A stretch of DNA of 14,385 nt from positions 1 to 14,385 of the forward strand of contig CALCPT010000445.1 in assembly GCA_937897265.1 (NCBI GenBank), given 5' to 3'. The DNA comes from an uncultured Alcaligenaceae bacterium. GTDB lineage: Bacteria; Pseudomonadota; Gammaproteobacteria; Burkholderiales; Burkholderiaceae_B. Positions 1 through 6,606 of this stretch are shown piece after piece; position 1 is the first letter of the stretch, and each line of letters opens with the position of its first letter. Made by a program: the position numbers and the translations under genes. The notes under the pieces are model-generated. The model was not told the DNA's origin. It did no database searches and was given only the letters and a program-made list of their open reading frames with translations.

Positions 1-868
1 CGCCAGGGCCCATTTGGGCCAGTCGGGGTAAATCGACGCTCGCAACGTATGCCATTTTGGGATAGCCCCCCGTGGTTTGGCGGTCGGCCATCAAAATAAT
101 CGGTTGCCCACCCGCTGGCACTTGGATGGTGCCGAAGGTCGTGCCTTCAGAAATCATTTGCCGAGGTGCTGTCATCAATAGCGGCGCGCCTTGAAGGCGA
201 TAACCCATGCGTTCAGAGTCAGGGCTGATGCGGTAAGGTTCGGTGAGTAAGGCGGCGCAGCTTTCGGGCGTGAACTCCTCCCACTGTTGCCCTTTAATGA
301 GGCGAACATGCGACTGTCGCGACTCTGCAATGGCACCCGGCAGGTAGATTTTGAGCGCCCATAAGTCCATGGCTAGCTCTTCAAGCCCCTTGTTCTTTAG
401 TGGCTGTAATAGCGGGATTTCGTCGTCGCGTTGTAACGCGCGGCCCTGCCATCCTCCCATTGCGCTACGCAGATAGGTGCTGGTGCTACCCAGTACCGGC
501 GTCAGTGCAAAGCCGCCGTGCACTGCAAGGTAGGCACGTGTGCCGTGTTGGCGCGCGCCAAAGCTGAGCTCATCTTTCGCGCGCACGATGAGGGGGCGAT
601 TGAGAGCAAGCGGCTGCCCATTTAATGTTGCACTCAAGTCTGCTCCGCATACTGCGAGACAGCACGGCTTGGTAAAACGAAGCGATGGGCCGGTTAACGT
701 GATCTCTAATGTCGCGAGAGCAGGGTCGTTGCCGACAAGCAGGTTGGCCAACTGATGGGCTCGCTGATCCATGGCACCCGCTACCGACACCCCCAAATGT
801 TGTTGACCGACACGACCCAGGTCTTGAAATGTGCTGAGCATGCCCGGCTTTAGAACGACTACGCTCAT
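1..868 (-). CDS. pxpC: 5-oxoprolinase subunit C (PxpC / KipA family), 3' end cut off by window edge
   Basis: I translated this reading frame from the complement; it is open from an ATG at 868 to the left edge, giving 289 visible residues. The family is usually a little over 300 residues, so only the last few tens are missing. The product begins MSVVVLKPGMLSTFQDLGR, a typical opening for the PxpC/KipA (biotin-dependent carboxyltransferase-like) family. It contains GVSVAGAMDQRAHQLAN near residue 25 and ends in view with the family's VPAGGQPIILMADRQTTGGYP and ASVDLPRLAQMGPG segments. By family knowledge PxpC acts with PxpB and PxpA in ATP-dependent opening of cytoplasmic 5-oxoproline to glutamate. 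Its ATG overlaps the pxpB stop by four bases (ATGA at 865-868), so the two are translationally coupled. pxpA is not in view and may lie beyond the left edge (inference). KipA-type names refer to the Bacillus sporulation kinase antagonist, a less likely role here. Confidence 0.9.
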   Translation of the reverse strand, partial: MSVVVLKPGMLSTFQDLGRVGQQHLGVSVAGAMDQRAHQLANLLVGNDPALATLEITLTGPSLRFTKPCCLAVCGADLSATLNGQPLALNRPLIVRAKDELSFGARQHGTRAYLAVHGGFALTPVLGSTSTYLRSAMGGWQGRALQRDDEIPLLQPLKNKGLEELAMDLWALKIYLPGAIAESRQSHVRLIKGQQWEEFTPESCAALLTEPYRISPDSERMGYRLQGAPLLMTAPRQMISEGTTFGTIQVPAGGQPIILMADRQTTGGYPKMAYVASVDLPRLAQMGPG

Positions 869-1617
869 GCGGTCACCTGACTTTGTTGCGCGGCGAGTCG
901 GTCGAACTCTGCTGACGAGATCGGCACAAAACGAATGTGATCGCCGGGTAACAGTAAGGTTGGCTGAGGGCGGGCTAAATCGAATAACTTAAGCGGCGTG
1001 GCGCCCAAAATGTGCCAGCCCCCGGGCAACCGGGTGGGATAGATCGTTGACTGGCGATTGGCAATCGCGACAGACCCCGCCGGTACGACTGTGCGGGGGA
1101 CGTCTCGACGTGGCAGTGCAAACAACGGATCGTGGATGCCAATATAAGGATGGCCCGGAGCAAAACCGAGCATGAACACCATACTGCCTGGCGCGCAATG
1201 CATTTGTATGACTTCTTGTTCGGAGAGGCCTGTGATCTTCGCCACTTCAGCTAAGTCAGGGCCGTGCTCACCGCCGTAGCAGACTGGAATATCGATGGTG
1301 CGCAACGCGCGCTCTGCGGGCGACACTCCAGCCTGAATCAAAGCGGTCAGGGCGTCTGAAAGCGTTCGAAAATTAGGCAAGCCCGTCTGCGGCTCTGCCT
1401 GGTAATGCACGGCCACGCTTGTGTAGGATGGAATCACATCCGTCACGCCAGACAGCTGTGCCACTCGAATTTTTTCAGCGGCGGCAAGGCAAATCAAACC
1501 AGTCTCGGCGAGAATCGTATCGCCAAAATCGAGGCTCAGGCAGCGGTCGCCTAGGTGGCGCAAAGAGAAGGTTGGTACGATCATGCGTTGCATCAAGCTG
1601 CGGTAGATAAACGCCAT
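865..1617 (-). CDS. pxpB: 5-oxoprolinase subunit B (PxpB / KipI family)
   Basis: The 250-residue product is a cytoplasmic subunit of 5-oxoprolinase, partner of PxpC encoded immediately downstream. Recognisable family segments are IPVCYGGEHGPDLAEVA (about 110-126), FMLGFAPGHPYIG (148-160), VPAGSVAIANRQSTIYP (178-194) and PGGWHILGATPLKLFD (198-213), ending with the LLLPGDHIRFVPI strand characteristic of this cyclophilin-like fold. The E. coli protein is about 218 residues; part of the excess here is N-terminal. No clear ribosome binding site precedes the ATG at 1617, and in-frame ATG codons at 1593 and 1584 would remove 8 or 11 residues and begin closer to the conserved region (TFSLRHLGDRCLSLDF), so the start is uncertain. 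It follows phoR on the same strand after 62 bases, and whether the two are co-transcribed is not shown. Confidence 0.92.
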   Translation of the reverse strand: MAFIYRSLMQRMIVPTFSLRHLGDRCLSLDFGDTILAETGLICLAAAEKIRVAQLSGVTDVIPSYTSVAVHYQAEPQTGLPNFRTLSDALTALIQAGVSPAERALRTIDIPVCYGGEHGPDLAEVAKITGLSEQEVIQMHCAPGSMVFMLGFAPGHPYIGIHDPLFALPRRDVPRTVVPAGSVAIANRQSTIYPTRLPGGWHILGATPLKLFDLARPQPTLLLPGDHIRFVPISSAEFDRLAAQQSQVTA

Positions 1618-1679
1618 GTGTGCGTTAACAGTCGCAGTTTAAGCGTTTTTTTTTTAGCTTAAGACGGCAGACTCAGCGG

Positions 1680-2981
1680 TTAAAGGTCGCGCCGCACGCG
1701 CTCAGCGTCAAACACTAAGCTAAAACAGCTTCCTTGCCCGAGTTTGCTCTGCACGTCTAGGATTGCATCATGGCGCATAGCGACATGTTTGGTGATCGCA
1801 AGCCCTAGTCCTGTGCCACCTAATGCGCGCGAGCGGCCACGGTCGACTCGGTAGAAGCGCTCGCTTAAACGCGGTAGGTGTTCAGAGGCAATGCCAATCC
1901 CCGTGTCGGTCACACTAAAGCGAGCACGGCCATCGGTTTGAACCTGCCACTTGACGCTAATCGTGCCGGCATCGGGCGTATAGCGAATGGCGTTCGTCAG
2001 CAGGTTCGAGAACGCCGAGGCGAGCTCTGAGGCATTGCCGGCAAGGTCCACGCCCGATTCTATTTGCCAGTCCCATTGATGGCGCCCACTCGAGAGTGCT
2101 TCAATTTGTGTTCGAGCGGTGTCAATCAGTTGCGAGACGCGCACCGTTGCGAATTCTGCGCTTGGGGAGGTCTCGAGGTCTGAGAGTGTGAGCAGGTCAG
2201 TCACGAGTGACTGCATGCGTTGTGCCTGCTCAGACATCAGCCCAAAATAGTGGTCGCGTTGCTGTGCGCTTAACGCACCCTCTGGGGCGTCACGCAAGGT
2301 TTCAACAAAGCCCGCTAGCACGGTCAGTGGCGTGCGCATCTCGTGCGACACGTTCGCCACAAAATCACGTCGTGTGGTTTCGAGCTTTTCGATTTGAGTC
2401 AGATCGCGCGTGATGAGCAGCGTACGATCGCGGGCGTAAGGCACCAAGCGCAGAAGAAGATTGTAATTACCGGTGGCATGGTTGATTTTTAGAGTGAGCG
2501 GTTCAGACCAGTTGCCCGCCTTGACATACGCCGCAAAGGCTGGCGCACGAATGATATTCTGTAAGTTTTGCCCGAGATCTTGTTCGGGTTGCAGGTGTAA
2601 TTGCTTTTCTGCGGCGAGATTAAACCATCTGATTTGTAGGTCGGTGGTTAAGGTGACTACCCCCACAGGCAATGCTTGCCCGGCAGCCATGGCGCTGGTG
2701 CTGGTTTCTTCAAGTTCTTGGATCGTGGCGACTTGATCGCGGATGCGGCGGTACAGTGCCGCCACAACGTCATCCCAAGGGCCGACGTCAGCGGGCGGTT
2801 CGCTGTCTGGCGATAGAATCCAGCGTGCTACGCGCTCGGCCTGGCGGCGTCGTATGACTAGAAGCAGGCCCGTGGTGAGCGCTAGCGCCACCCAGCCAAG
2901 CGAGCTTTGCCAGCGATACTCAATCACTAGCGCGATCGCTGACCAAAAGCCAATAAAAAAAAGAGTGCGTTTCCAGCTCAT
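1680..2981 (-). CDS. phoR: Phosphate regulon sensor histidine kinase PhoR
   Basis: Inner-membrane histidine kinase that phosphorylates PhoB during phosphate limitation. I place the start at the ATG at 2981 (433 residues, MSWKRTLFFIGFW). The frame is open 35 codons further upstream to 3086, but that extension lies inside phoB and is hydrophilic junk, while the 2981 start gives the usual PhoR length. Seen in order: two hydrophobic segments near residues 6-20 and 27-43, a PAS-like region about 95-195, the H-box FVANVSHEMRTPL with phospho-acceptor His213, the N-box NLLTNAIRYTPDAG (326-339), the G1 box DTGIGI (359-364), the F-box region ERFYRVD and the G2 box GGTGLGLAITKH (388-399). All catalytic boxes are intact. 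It starts 22 bases after the phoB stop, so phoB-phoR form an operon. A small overlap of ATP-lid residues with other kinases does not affect the PhoR call, which rests on architecture and neighbour. Confidence 0.93.
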   Translation of the reverse strand: MSWKRTLFFIGFWSAIALVIEYRWQSSLGWVALALTTGLLLVIRRRQAERVARWILSPDSEPPADVGPWDDVVAALYRRIRDQVATIQELEETSTSAMAAGQALPVGVVTLTTDLQIRWFNLAAEKQLHLQPEQDLGQNLQNIIRAPAFAAYVKAGNWSEPLTLKINHATGNYNLLLRLVPYARDRTLLITRDLTQIEKLETTRRDFVANVSHEMRTPLTVLAGFVETLRDAPEGALSAQQRDHYFGLMSEQAQRMQSLVTDLLTLSDLETSPSAEFATVRVSQLIDTARTQIEALSSGRHQWDWQIESGVDLAGNASELASAFSNLLTNAIRYTPDAGTISVKWQVQTDGRARFSVTDTGIGIASEHLPRLSERFYRVDRGRSRALGGTGLGLAITKHVAMRHDAILDVQSKLGQGSCFSLVFDAERVRRDL

Positions 2982-3003
2982 GCGCTCGATTGTCGCATCA
3001 AGC

Positions 3004-3702
3004 TTAAGATTTTGGGATCTGTGGAGTAAAACGGTAGCCGCTGCCGCGTACCGTTTCGATATGAAGGTCGTGTTTTGAGGGTTCAAGCGCCTTGCGCAGA
3101 CGGCGAATGTGCACGTCGACCGTACGCTCTTCTACAAATACGTGATCGCCCCACACCTGATCGAGCAGCTGCCCACGCGAAAAGACTCGCTCGGGATGCG
3201 TCATAAAAAAGTGCAGCAGACGAAATTCAGTCGGTCCAATGGCTAGTGGTTGCCCATTACCTGTCAGTCGGTGCGAGGTGGGGTCTAGTTTGAGTCCTTC
3301 GACCTCGATTAAATCGTCTGTCAGTTGCGGTGCACGTCTGCGCAGCACGGCCTTGATGCGAGCCATCAGCTCTTTGGGCGAAAAGGGCTTCGTGATGTAA
3401 TCGTCAGCGCCTGCCTCAAGTCCGTCGACCTTATCTTGTTCGGCACCTTTTGCAGTCAGCATAATGACGGGAACCAAGCGGGTGCGCTCATCGCTACGTA
3501 GCTTGCGCGCTAAGGTGAGGCCTGAAGCGCCTGGCAGCATCCAGTCGAGCAGGATCAAATCGGGCAGTTCGGCTCGAATGAGCGTCTCGGCTTGCGCAAC
3601 ATCGAAGGCGCGTAAGACCTTGTGACCTGCAAACGACAGATTGACGGCGATGAGCTCTTGGATGGCCGGTTCGTCTTCAACGACTAAAATGGTGCTTGAC
3701 AT
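3004..3702 (-). CDS. phoB: Phosphate regulon response regulator PhoB
   Basis: A 232-residue OmpR/PhoB-type response regulator, the DNA-binding partner of PhoR. The receiver domain (about 3-120) shows the acidic pair D10/E11, the phospho-acceptor D53 in [11 protein letters not shown]83 in the MLTAK segment and K105 in the ITKPF loop. The winged-helix DNA-binding domain (about 130-228) contains [45 protein letters not shown] and the ending [10 protein letters not shown], all very close to E. coli PhoB. Length equals the family norm (about 229-235). No strong ribosome binding site is visible before the ATG at 3702. The gene diverges from ubiE, and a candidate Pho box 64-81 bases upstream of the ATG suggests autoregulation. 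Confidence 0.96.
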   Translation of the reverse strand: MSSTILVVEDEPAIQELIAVNLSFAGHKVLRAFDVAQAETLIRAELPDLILLDWMLPGASGLTLARKLRSDERTRLVPVIMLTAKGAEQDKVDGLEAGADDYITKPFSPKELMARIKAVLRRRAPQLTDDLIEVEGLKLDPTSHRLTGNGQPLAIGPTEFRLLHFFMTHPERVFSRGQLLDQVWGDHVFVEERTVDVHIRRLRKALEPSKHDLHIETVRGSGYRFTPQIPKS

Positions 3703-3724
3703 GGTTTAGGTACCAGTTTGAATT

Positions 3725-3740
3725 GCACGCCTACGCGTGC
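3725..3740. repeat. Short inverted repeat in the phoB leader
   Basis: GCACGC-CTAC-GCGTGC is a perfect 6-base-pair inverted repeat with a 4-base loop. It lies between the candidate phoB promoter and the phoB ATG, so it would form a small GC-rich hairpin in the phoB 5' leader about 23 bases before the start codon. No T-run follows on either strand, so it is not an intrinsic terminator. Function unknown. Confidence 0.4.
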
Positions 3741-3765
3741 GACATGTCTATAGTATGGCGGCAAT

Positions 3766-3783
3766 GTGTCATGTATATGACAG
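3766..3783 (-). promoter_or_regulatory. Candidate Pho box upstream of phoB
   Basis: Read on the minus strand the sequence is CTGTCATATACATGACAC. Compared with the E. coli-type consensus CTGTCATAWAWCTGTCAY it matches at 15 of 18 positions, with the first 7-mer perfect. Ten bases further downstream lies TACTAT (3755-3750), a plausible -10 element, which is the spacing expected when PhoB replaces the -35 region. The second half-site departs from consensus in a way that makes the core a perfect inverted repeat (TGTCAT N4 ATGACA, 3767-3782). PhoB autoregulation is established for the family; its use here is inferred. Confidence 0.55.
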
Positions 3784-3831
3784 TGTTTTTAACCAAGCGG
3801 CGGCGCGTGCGATGCGCGGCGCTAAGCGATG

Positions 3832-3851
3832 CCTCGACCGTTAGGGCGGGG
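3832..3851 (+). repeat. Imperfect GC-rich hairpin in the ubiE leader, resembling an IS200/IS605-type end
   Basis: CCTCGACC and GGGCGGGG can pair as RNA across a GTTA loop with six Watson-Crick pairs, one G-U pair and one A-G mismatch. The right part TTAGGGCGGGGA (3841-3852) recurs exactly at 9659-9670 inside the hairpin next to pcm. The hairpin ends 28 bases before the ubiE ATG and 16 bases before its Shine-Dalgarno. It may be a decayed transposon end, a leader structure affecting ubiE, or chance. Confidence 0.3.
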
Positions 3852-3867
3852 ATATCAGGCAACAAAC

Positions 3868-3872
3868 GAGGT
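3868..3872 (+). promoter_or_regulatory. Ribosome binding site that fixes the ubiE start
   Basis: GAGGT lies seven bases before the ATG at 3880. This selects the start giving [13 protein letters not shown] rather than an in-frame ATG at 3829 whose extra 17 residues do not look like UbiE. Confidence 0.75.
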
Positions 3873-3879
3873 AAGACGT

Positions 3880-4620
3880 ATGGCTGAAGAGAACACACAT
3901 TTTGGTTATCAGACGGTCGCTGAGTCAGAGAAGGCGGCCAAGGTCGCGCAGGTGTTTCACTCTGTGGCCTCACGCTACGATGTCATGAACGACTTGATGT
4001 CTGCCGGATTACATCGGGTCTGGAAGGCCTTTACCGTCGGGCGCGCCGCTGTACGTCCCGGTATGAAGGTATTGGATATCGCAGGCGGAACTGGCGATTT
4101 GGCCCGCACCTTTGCTAAGCAGGCTGGCCCTACCGGTGAGGTCTGGCTGACAGATATCAACGACTCGATGCTGCGCGTCGGGCGCGATCGGTTGCTTGAC
4201 GATGGTGTGGTGTTGCCTTGCGCGGTTTGCGATGGCGAGCATCTGCCCTTTGCGTCAAATTATTTTGACCGTGTGACGGTGGCTTTTGGTTTGCGCAACA
4301 TGACGCATAAAGATCGAGCTTTGGCTGAGATGACTCGGGTGCTCAAACCGGGGGGTAAGTTGTTGGTGCTCGAATTTTCAAAGATTGCAGCGCCTCTGGC
4401 TCCCGCTTATGACTGGTATTCCTTCAAGGTCTTGCCCTGGCTTGGTCAAAAGGTGGCAGGTGACGCCGACAGCTACCGTTATTTAGCTGAATCGATTCGC
4501 ATGCATCCTGGTCAAGAAACGCTGAAAGGCATGCTAAGCGAGGCTGGGCTGTCGCGGGTGCAGTTTTTTAACCTGTCGGCTGGCTTAACTGCCTTACATG
4601 AGGGCGTCAAGTTAGGCTAA
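3880..4620 (+). CDS. ubiE: Ubiquinone/menaquinone biosynthesis C-methyltransferase UbiE
   Basis: A 246-residue SAM-dependent methyltransferase that performs the C-methylation of the quinone ring (demethoxy-polyprenyl-benzoquinol in ubiquinone synthesis). The N-terminal family signature [17 protein letters not shown] is at 33-49, SAM motif [13 protein letters not shown] at 64-75, and the second signature [24 protein letters not shown] at 136-159 followed by LLVLEFSK. The ending [29 protein letters not shown] is typical. Length matches the family (about 250). The start is chosen from the GAGGT site. The gene diverges from phoB and is followed by 210 bases before the Tim44-domain gene. If the organism lacks menaquinone genes the role is ubiquinone only (not decidable here). 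Confidence 0.96.
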   Translation: MAEENTHFGYQTVAESEKAAKVAQVFHSVASRYDVMNDLMSAGLHRVWKAFTVGRAAVRPGMKVLDIAGGTGDLARTFAKQAGPTGEVWLTDINDSMLRVGRDRLLDDGVVLPCAVCDGEHLPFASNYFDRVTVAFGLRNMTHKDRALAEMTRVLKPGGKLLVLEFSKIAAPLAPAYDWYSFKVLPWLGQKVAGDADSYRYLAESIRMHPGQETLKGMLSEAGLSRVQFFNLSAGLTALHEGVKLG

Positions 4621-4641
4621 CGTGCCAGACGACTCACCGGT

Positions 4642-4667
4642 GGCTAAGTCATGATTAGCCCCGCTAA
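4642..4667 (+). repeat. Overlapping, mutually exclusive small hairpins after ubiE
   Basis: GGCTAA (4642-4647) pairs with TTAGCC (4655-4660), while the same TTAGC (4655-4659) can instead pair with GCTAA (4663-4667) across CCC. The two structures cannot coexist. They begin 22 bases after the ubiE stop. No T-run follows directly, so intrinsic termination is not supported; processing or 3'-end protection is possible. Function unknown. Confidence 0.35.
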
Positions 4668-4719
4668 ACGTTGAAATGTTGCCCACCGCGGAACTTCCTC
4701 ACATTTTTATCGTCCATGC

Positions 4720-4748
4720 TTTACAACCTGTTCAGCTTTCAGTAAGAT
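4720..4748 (+). promoter_or_regulatory. Candidate sigma-70 promoter for the Tim44-domain gene
   Basis: TTTACA (4720-4725) and TAAGAT (4743-4748) are separated by 17 bases, matching the sigma-70 consensus at 5 of 6 and 4 of 6 positions. A second AGTAAGATT follows at 4758-4766. The site lies in the 210-base gap after ubiE and about 80 bases before the downstream start. It is a pattern match only. Confidence 0.35.
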
Positions 4749-4804
4749 TCAGGTTCTAGTAAGATTTGAAAGCCTCTGGCCTTTAATCTCTATTTGAATG
4801 TTTT

Positions 4805-4818
4805 GGCGCTTAAGCGCC
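4805..4818. repeat. Perfect 14-base palindrome touching the Tim44-gene ribosome binding site
   Basis: GGCGCTTAAGCGCC is a perfect palindrome that ends directly at the GAGGAG Shine-Dalgarno (4819-4824). As RNA it would form a GGCGC/GCGCC stem with a UUAA loop that could hold the ribosome binding site at a helix edge; as DNA it could bind a dimeric regulator. Neither role is demonstrated. Confidence 0.45.
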
Positions 4819-4830
4819 GAGGAGCTCAAG

Positions 4831-5820
4831 ATGTCCCGATTTGTTACTCGTCTGTTCGCGGCAGCACTTATTACCTTAGGCGGCGTATCGTTGTCTGCGG
4901 TGACTTTTGAAGCCCAGGCGGCGCGTGCCGGTAGCGGCACCAGCTCTGGCAAGCAATCTAGCAACGTCAGCAGCCAAAAGCCTGCAGCTCCAGCTGCGGC
5001 GACTGGTTCAACAACCCAAAAGAGCGCAACGGCGCCAGCGGCTGCTGCTGCACCTGCCGCTGCTGCGGCAAAACCTAGTGGCGCTTCGCGTTGGCTTGGT
5101 CCCTTGGCCGGTATCGCAGCTGGCCTAGGTATTGCAGCCATGCTGTCGCACTTCGGTCTCGGTGGCGCGATGGCCGACTTCTTGATGGTAGCGTTGTTGG
5201 CCGCCGTGGTGATTTTTGGTGTGATGTTCGTACTGCGTATGATTCGCGGTAGCTCCGCTGCGCAACCCGCACCACAAGGTGCAGGTAACGGCTACGCAGG
5301 GCAGCCACCTGTCAACGAAACTTATCGCGAAAGTGCTGCACCAAGCGCGGCGCCTGTTGCAATGCCTGCGTCAGCCACGGGTTCAATGTCGGCGGCAGGG
5401 TTTGGTTCAGATGCACCAGCACCCGATCAAAATTGGTTTATCCCAGTTGACTTTGACACCAATCGCTTCTTGCAAGAGGCCAAAGCGCAGTTTGTCGCAA
5501 TCCAGAAGGTTTGGGATAGCGGTGATCTGACCCAAATGCGTAACTTCTTGACTGACGATTTACTCAAAGAGTTGCAGGCGCAATTGGCAGGGCGGCTTGG
5601 CGAAAACCACACCGAAGTTGTCTTGCTCAACGCCGAAATGCTAGGTATTGAAAAGGTCACCGATGGTCATTTGGCCAGTGTGCGCTTCTCGGGCATGTTG
5701 CGTGAGCAAGTCGGTGCAGAGGCGTTCCGTTTCGAAGAGGTCTGGAATCTCTTTAAACCCGAGCAGGGTGGTTGGTTGTTGGCCGGTATTCAACAAATCC
5801 CAGTGACCCACGCTAGCTAA
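4831..5820 (+). CDS. Membrane-anchored Tim44-domain protein of the ubi cluster
   Basis: A 329-residue predicted envelope protein. The ATG at 4831 is chosen because GAGGAG lies six bases upstream and the product then opens with a clean signal peptide (MSRFVTRLFAAALITLGG, likely cut after EAQA at residue 30). Then come a low-complexity Ala/Ser/Pro/Gln linker (31-85), two hydrophobic segments (about 89-108 and 114-137), a second flexible linker (140-200), and a C-terminal domain (about 208-325) from VDFDTNRFLQEAKAQFVAIQKVWD to GGWLLAGIQQIP that resembles the Tim44/MBA1-like fold. In mitochondria Tim44 tethers import motors to the membrane; the function of bacterial homologues is largely unclear. 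Its position between ubiE and ubiJ-ubiB suggests a link with quinone synthesis or inner-membrane organisation (inference). A strong terminator follows, so it forms its own transcript end. Confidence 0.82.
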   Translation: MSRFVTRLFAAALITLGGVSLSAVTFEAQAARAGSGTSSGKQSSNVSSQKPAAPAAATGSTTQKSATAPAAAAAPAAAAAKPSGASRWLGPLAGIAAGLGIAAMLSHFGLGGAMADFLMVALLAAVVIFGVMFVLRMIRGSSAAQPAPQGAGNGYAGQPPVNETYRESAAPSAAPVAMPASATGSMSAAGFGSDAPAPDQNWFIPVDFDTNRFLQEAKAQFVAIQKVWDSGDLTQMRNFLTDDLLKELQAQLAGRLGENHTEVVLLNAEMLGIEKVTDGHLASVRFSGMLREQVGAEAFRFEEVWNLFKPEQGGWLLAGIQQIPVTHAS

Positions 5821-5847
5821 GTCTGTGCTGTAACGTTGCACATAAAG

Positions 5848-5870
5848 ACGCCCGCTTAGCGGGCGTTTTT
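5848..5870 (+). terminator. Rho-independent terminator after the Tim44-domain gene
   Basis: ACGCCCGC and GCGGGCGT form a perfect 8-base-pair stem with a TTA loop, followed by a T-run (TTTTT counting the last stem base). It begins 28 bases after the stop codon. It separates the Tim44-domain gene from ubiJ, so ubiJ-ubiB must have their own promoter in the roughly 75 bases that follow or depend on read-through; I see no convincing promoter there. Confidence 0.9.
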
Positions 5871-5943
5871 ATGCCCATTTCACTGGCGGTCAGTTCACCC
5901 GTTAAACTACGCCTTCAACCTTTCCTCTCGTGCCTGCACCTAC

Positions 5944-6606
5944 GTGACCATCGCCCTGCCTTCTCTGCCGACGCGGTTCGCCTTACACCCCGTCAGGTTC
6001 TGGGCGCATGCCTTTAATCTGTTGACTCAGCAGCAACCCTGGGCAGCGCAACGTTTGGCGGCTCACGCGGGGCAAACGCTGCGCATCTGTCTTGGTGGTT
6101 TTCAGGTGACGTTCACCATCGGGCACGGTGGTACCCTCGAAGCCGCAGACTCCGCGGTCGTACCTGATGTCGTACTCGAGTTGATCGCAGAAAAACTATC
6201 GTTGGCAGCACTGCTCGCGCCCAATGCCCGCAACGATATTGCACAGTGGGTGCATGTCACTGGGCAGGCGGCGTTGGCGCAAGTTGTGTCTGATCTGGCG
6301 CGTGATTTGCGTCCAGATCCAGAGGACGCCGTGGCGCAATGGCTAGGAGACGTGCCCGCGCGCCGCCTGACTCAAGGCGTGCAAGGCGCGTTCGCTGGCG
6401 CGCGGTCGTTCGCGCGAGGTGTAGCCGAAAATCTGGCCGAGTATTTTTCTGAAGAAACCAACACGTTGGCGGCAACTCCCGCGCTCGCGTCCCTCACGCA
6501 AGAACGTGCACATGCATTGGCTCGCTTAGATCAGATCGATCAGCGTACGGCTGCCCTGCAAGCGCGATTGTCGCGCCTAAAGCCGCGTTTCGGCGCCTCG
6601 GTATGA
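5944..6606 (+). CDS. ubiJ: Ubiquinone biosynthesis accessory factor UbiJ (SCP2-domain protein)
   Basis: A 220-residue cytoplasmic accessory factor of aerobic ubiquinone synthesis. UbiJ proteins bind lipids through an SCP2 domain and help assemble the soluble Ubi complex. The SCP2-like region spans about 24-125, with [37 protein letters not shown] and the conserved [36 protein letters not shown]-terminal heptad-like helix (about 184-213, [18 protein letters not shown] onward) is a probable coiled coil, also typical of UbiJ (E. coli form about 201 residues). The start is GTG; no in-frame ATG or good ribosome binding site is near, so the start is plausible but not certain. Its stop overlaps the ubiB ATG (ATGA at 6603-6606), supporting coupled translation with UbiB. 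Confidence 0.88.
   Translation: MTIALPSLPTRFALHPVRFWAHAFNLLTQQQPWAAQRLAAHAGQTLRICLGGFQVTFTIGHGGTLEAADSAVVPDVVLELIAEKLSLAALLAPNARNDIAQWVHVTGQAALAQVVSDLARDLRPDPEDAVAQWLGDVPARRLTQGVQGAFAGARSFARGVAENLAEYFSEETNTLAATPALASLTQERAHALARLDQIDQRTAALQARLSRLKPRFGASV

Noticed and set aside
1639..1662. TTAAGC and GCTTAA around a run of ten T's (1646-1655) between pxpB and phoR, looking like a terminator.
   Set aside because: The T-run is on the plus strand and lies inside the loop, while both flanking genes are read from the minus strand, where it is an A-run. It cannot terminate phoR as an intrinsic terminator.
2982..3086. N-terminal extension of PhoR by 35 residues.
   Set aside because: It would lie almost wholly inside phoB, is not PhoR-like, and the ATG at 2981 gives the standard length with the first membrane segment at the N-terminus.
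3829..3879. In-frame upstream start of ubiE adding 17 residues.
   Set aside because: No ribosome binding site is present, the added residues do not resemble UbiE, and GAGGT supports the ATG at 3880.
4749..5141. Alanine-rich frame on the minus strand opposite the Tim44-domain gene.
   Set aside because: It mirrors the Ala/Pro codon repeats of the real gene in another frame and shows no domain or ribosome binding site.
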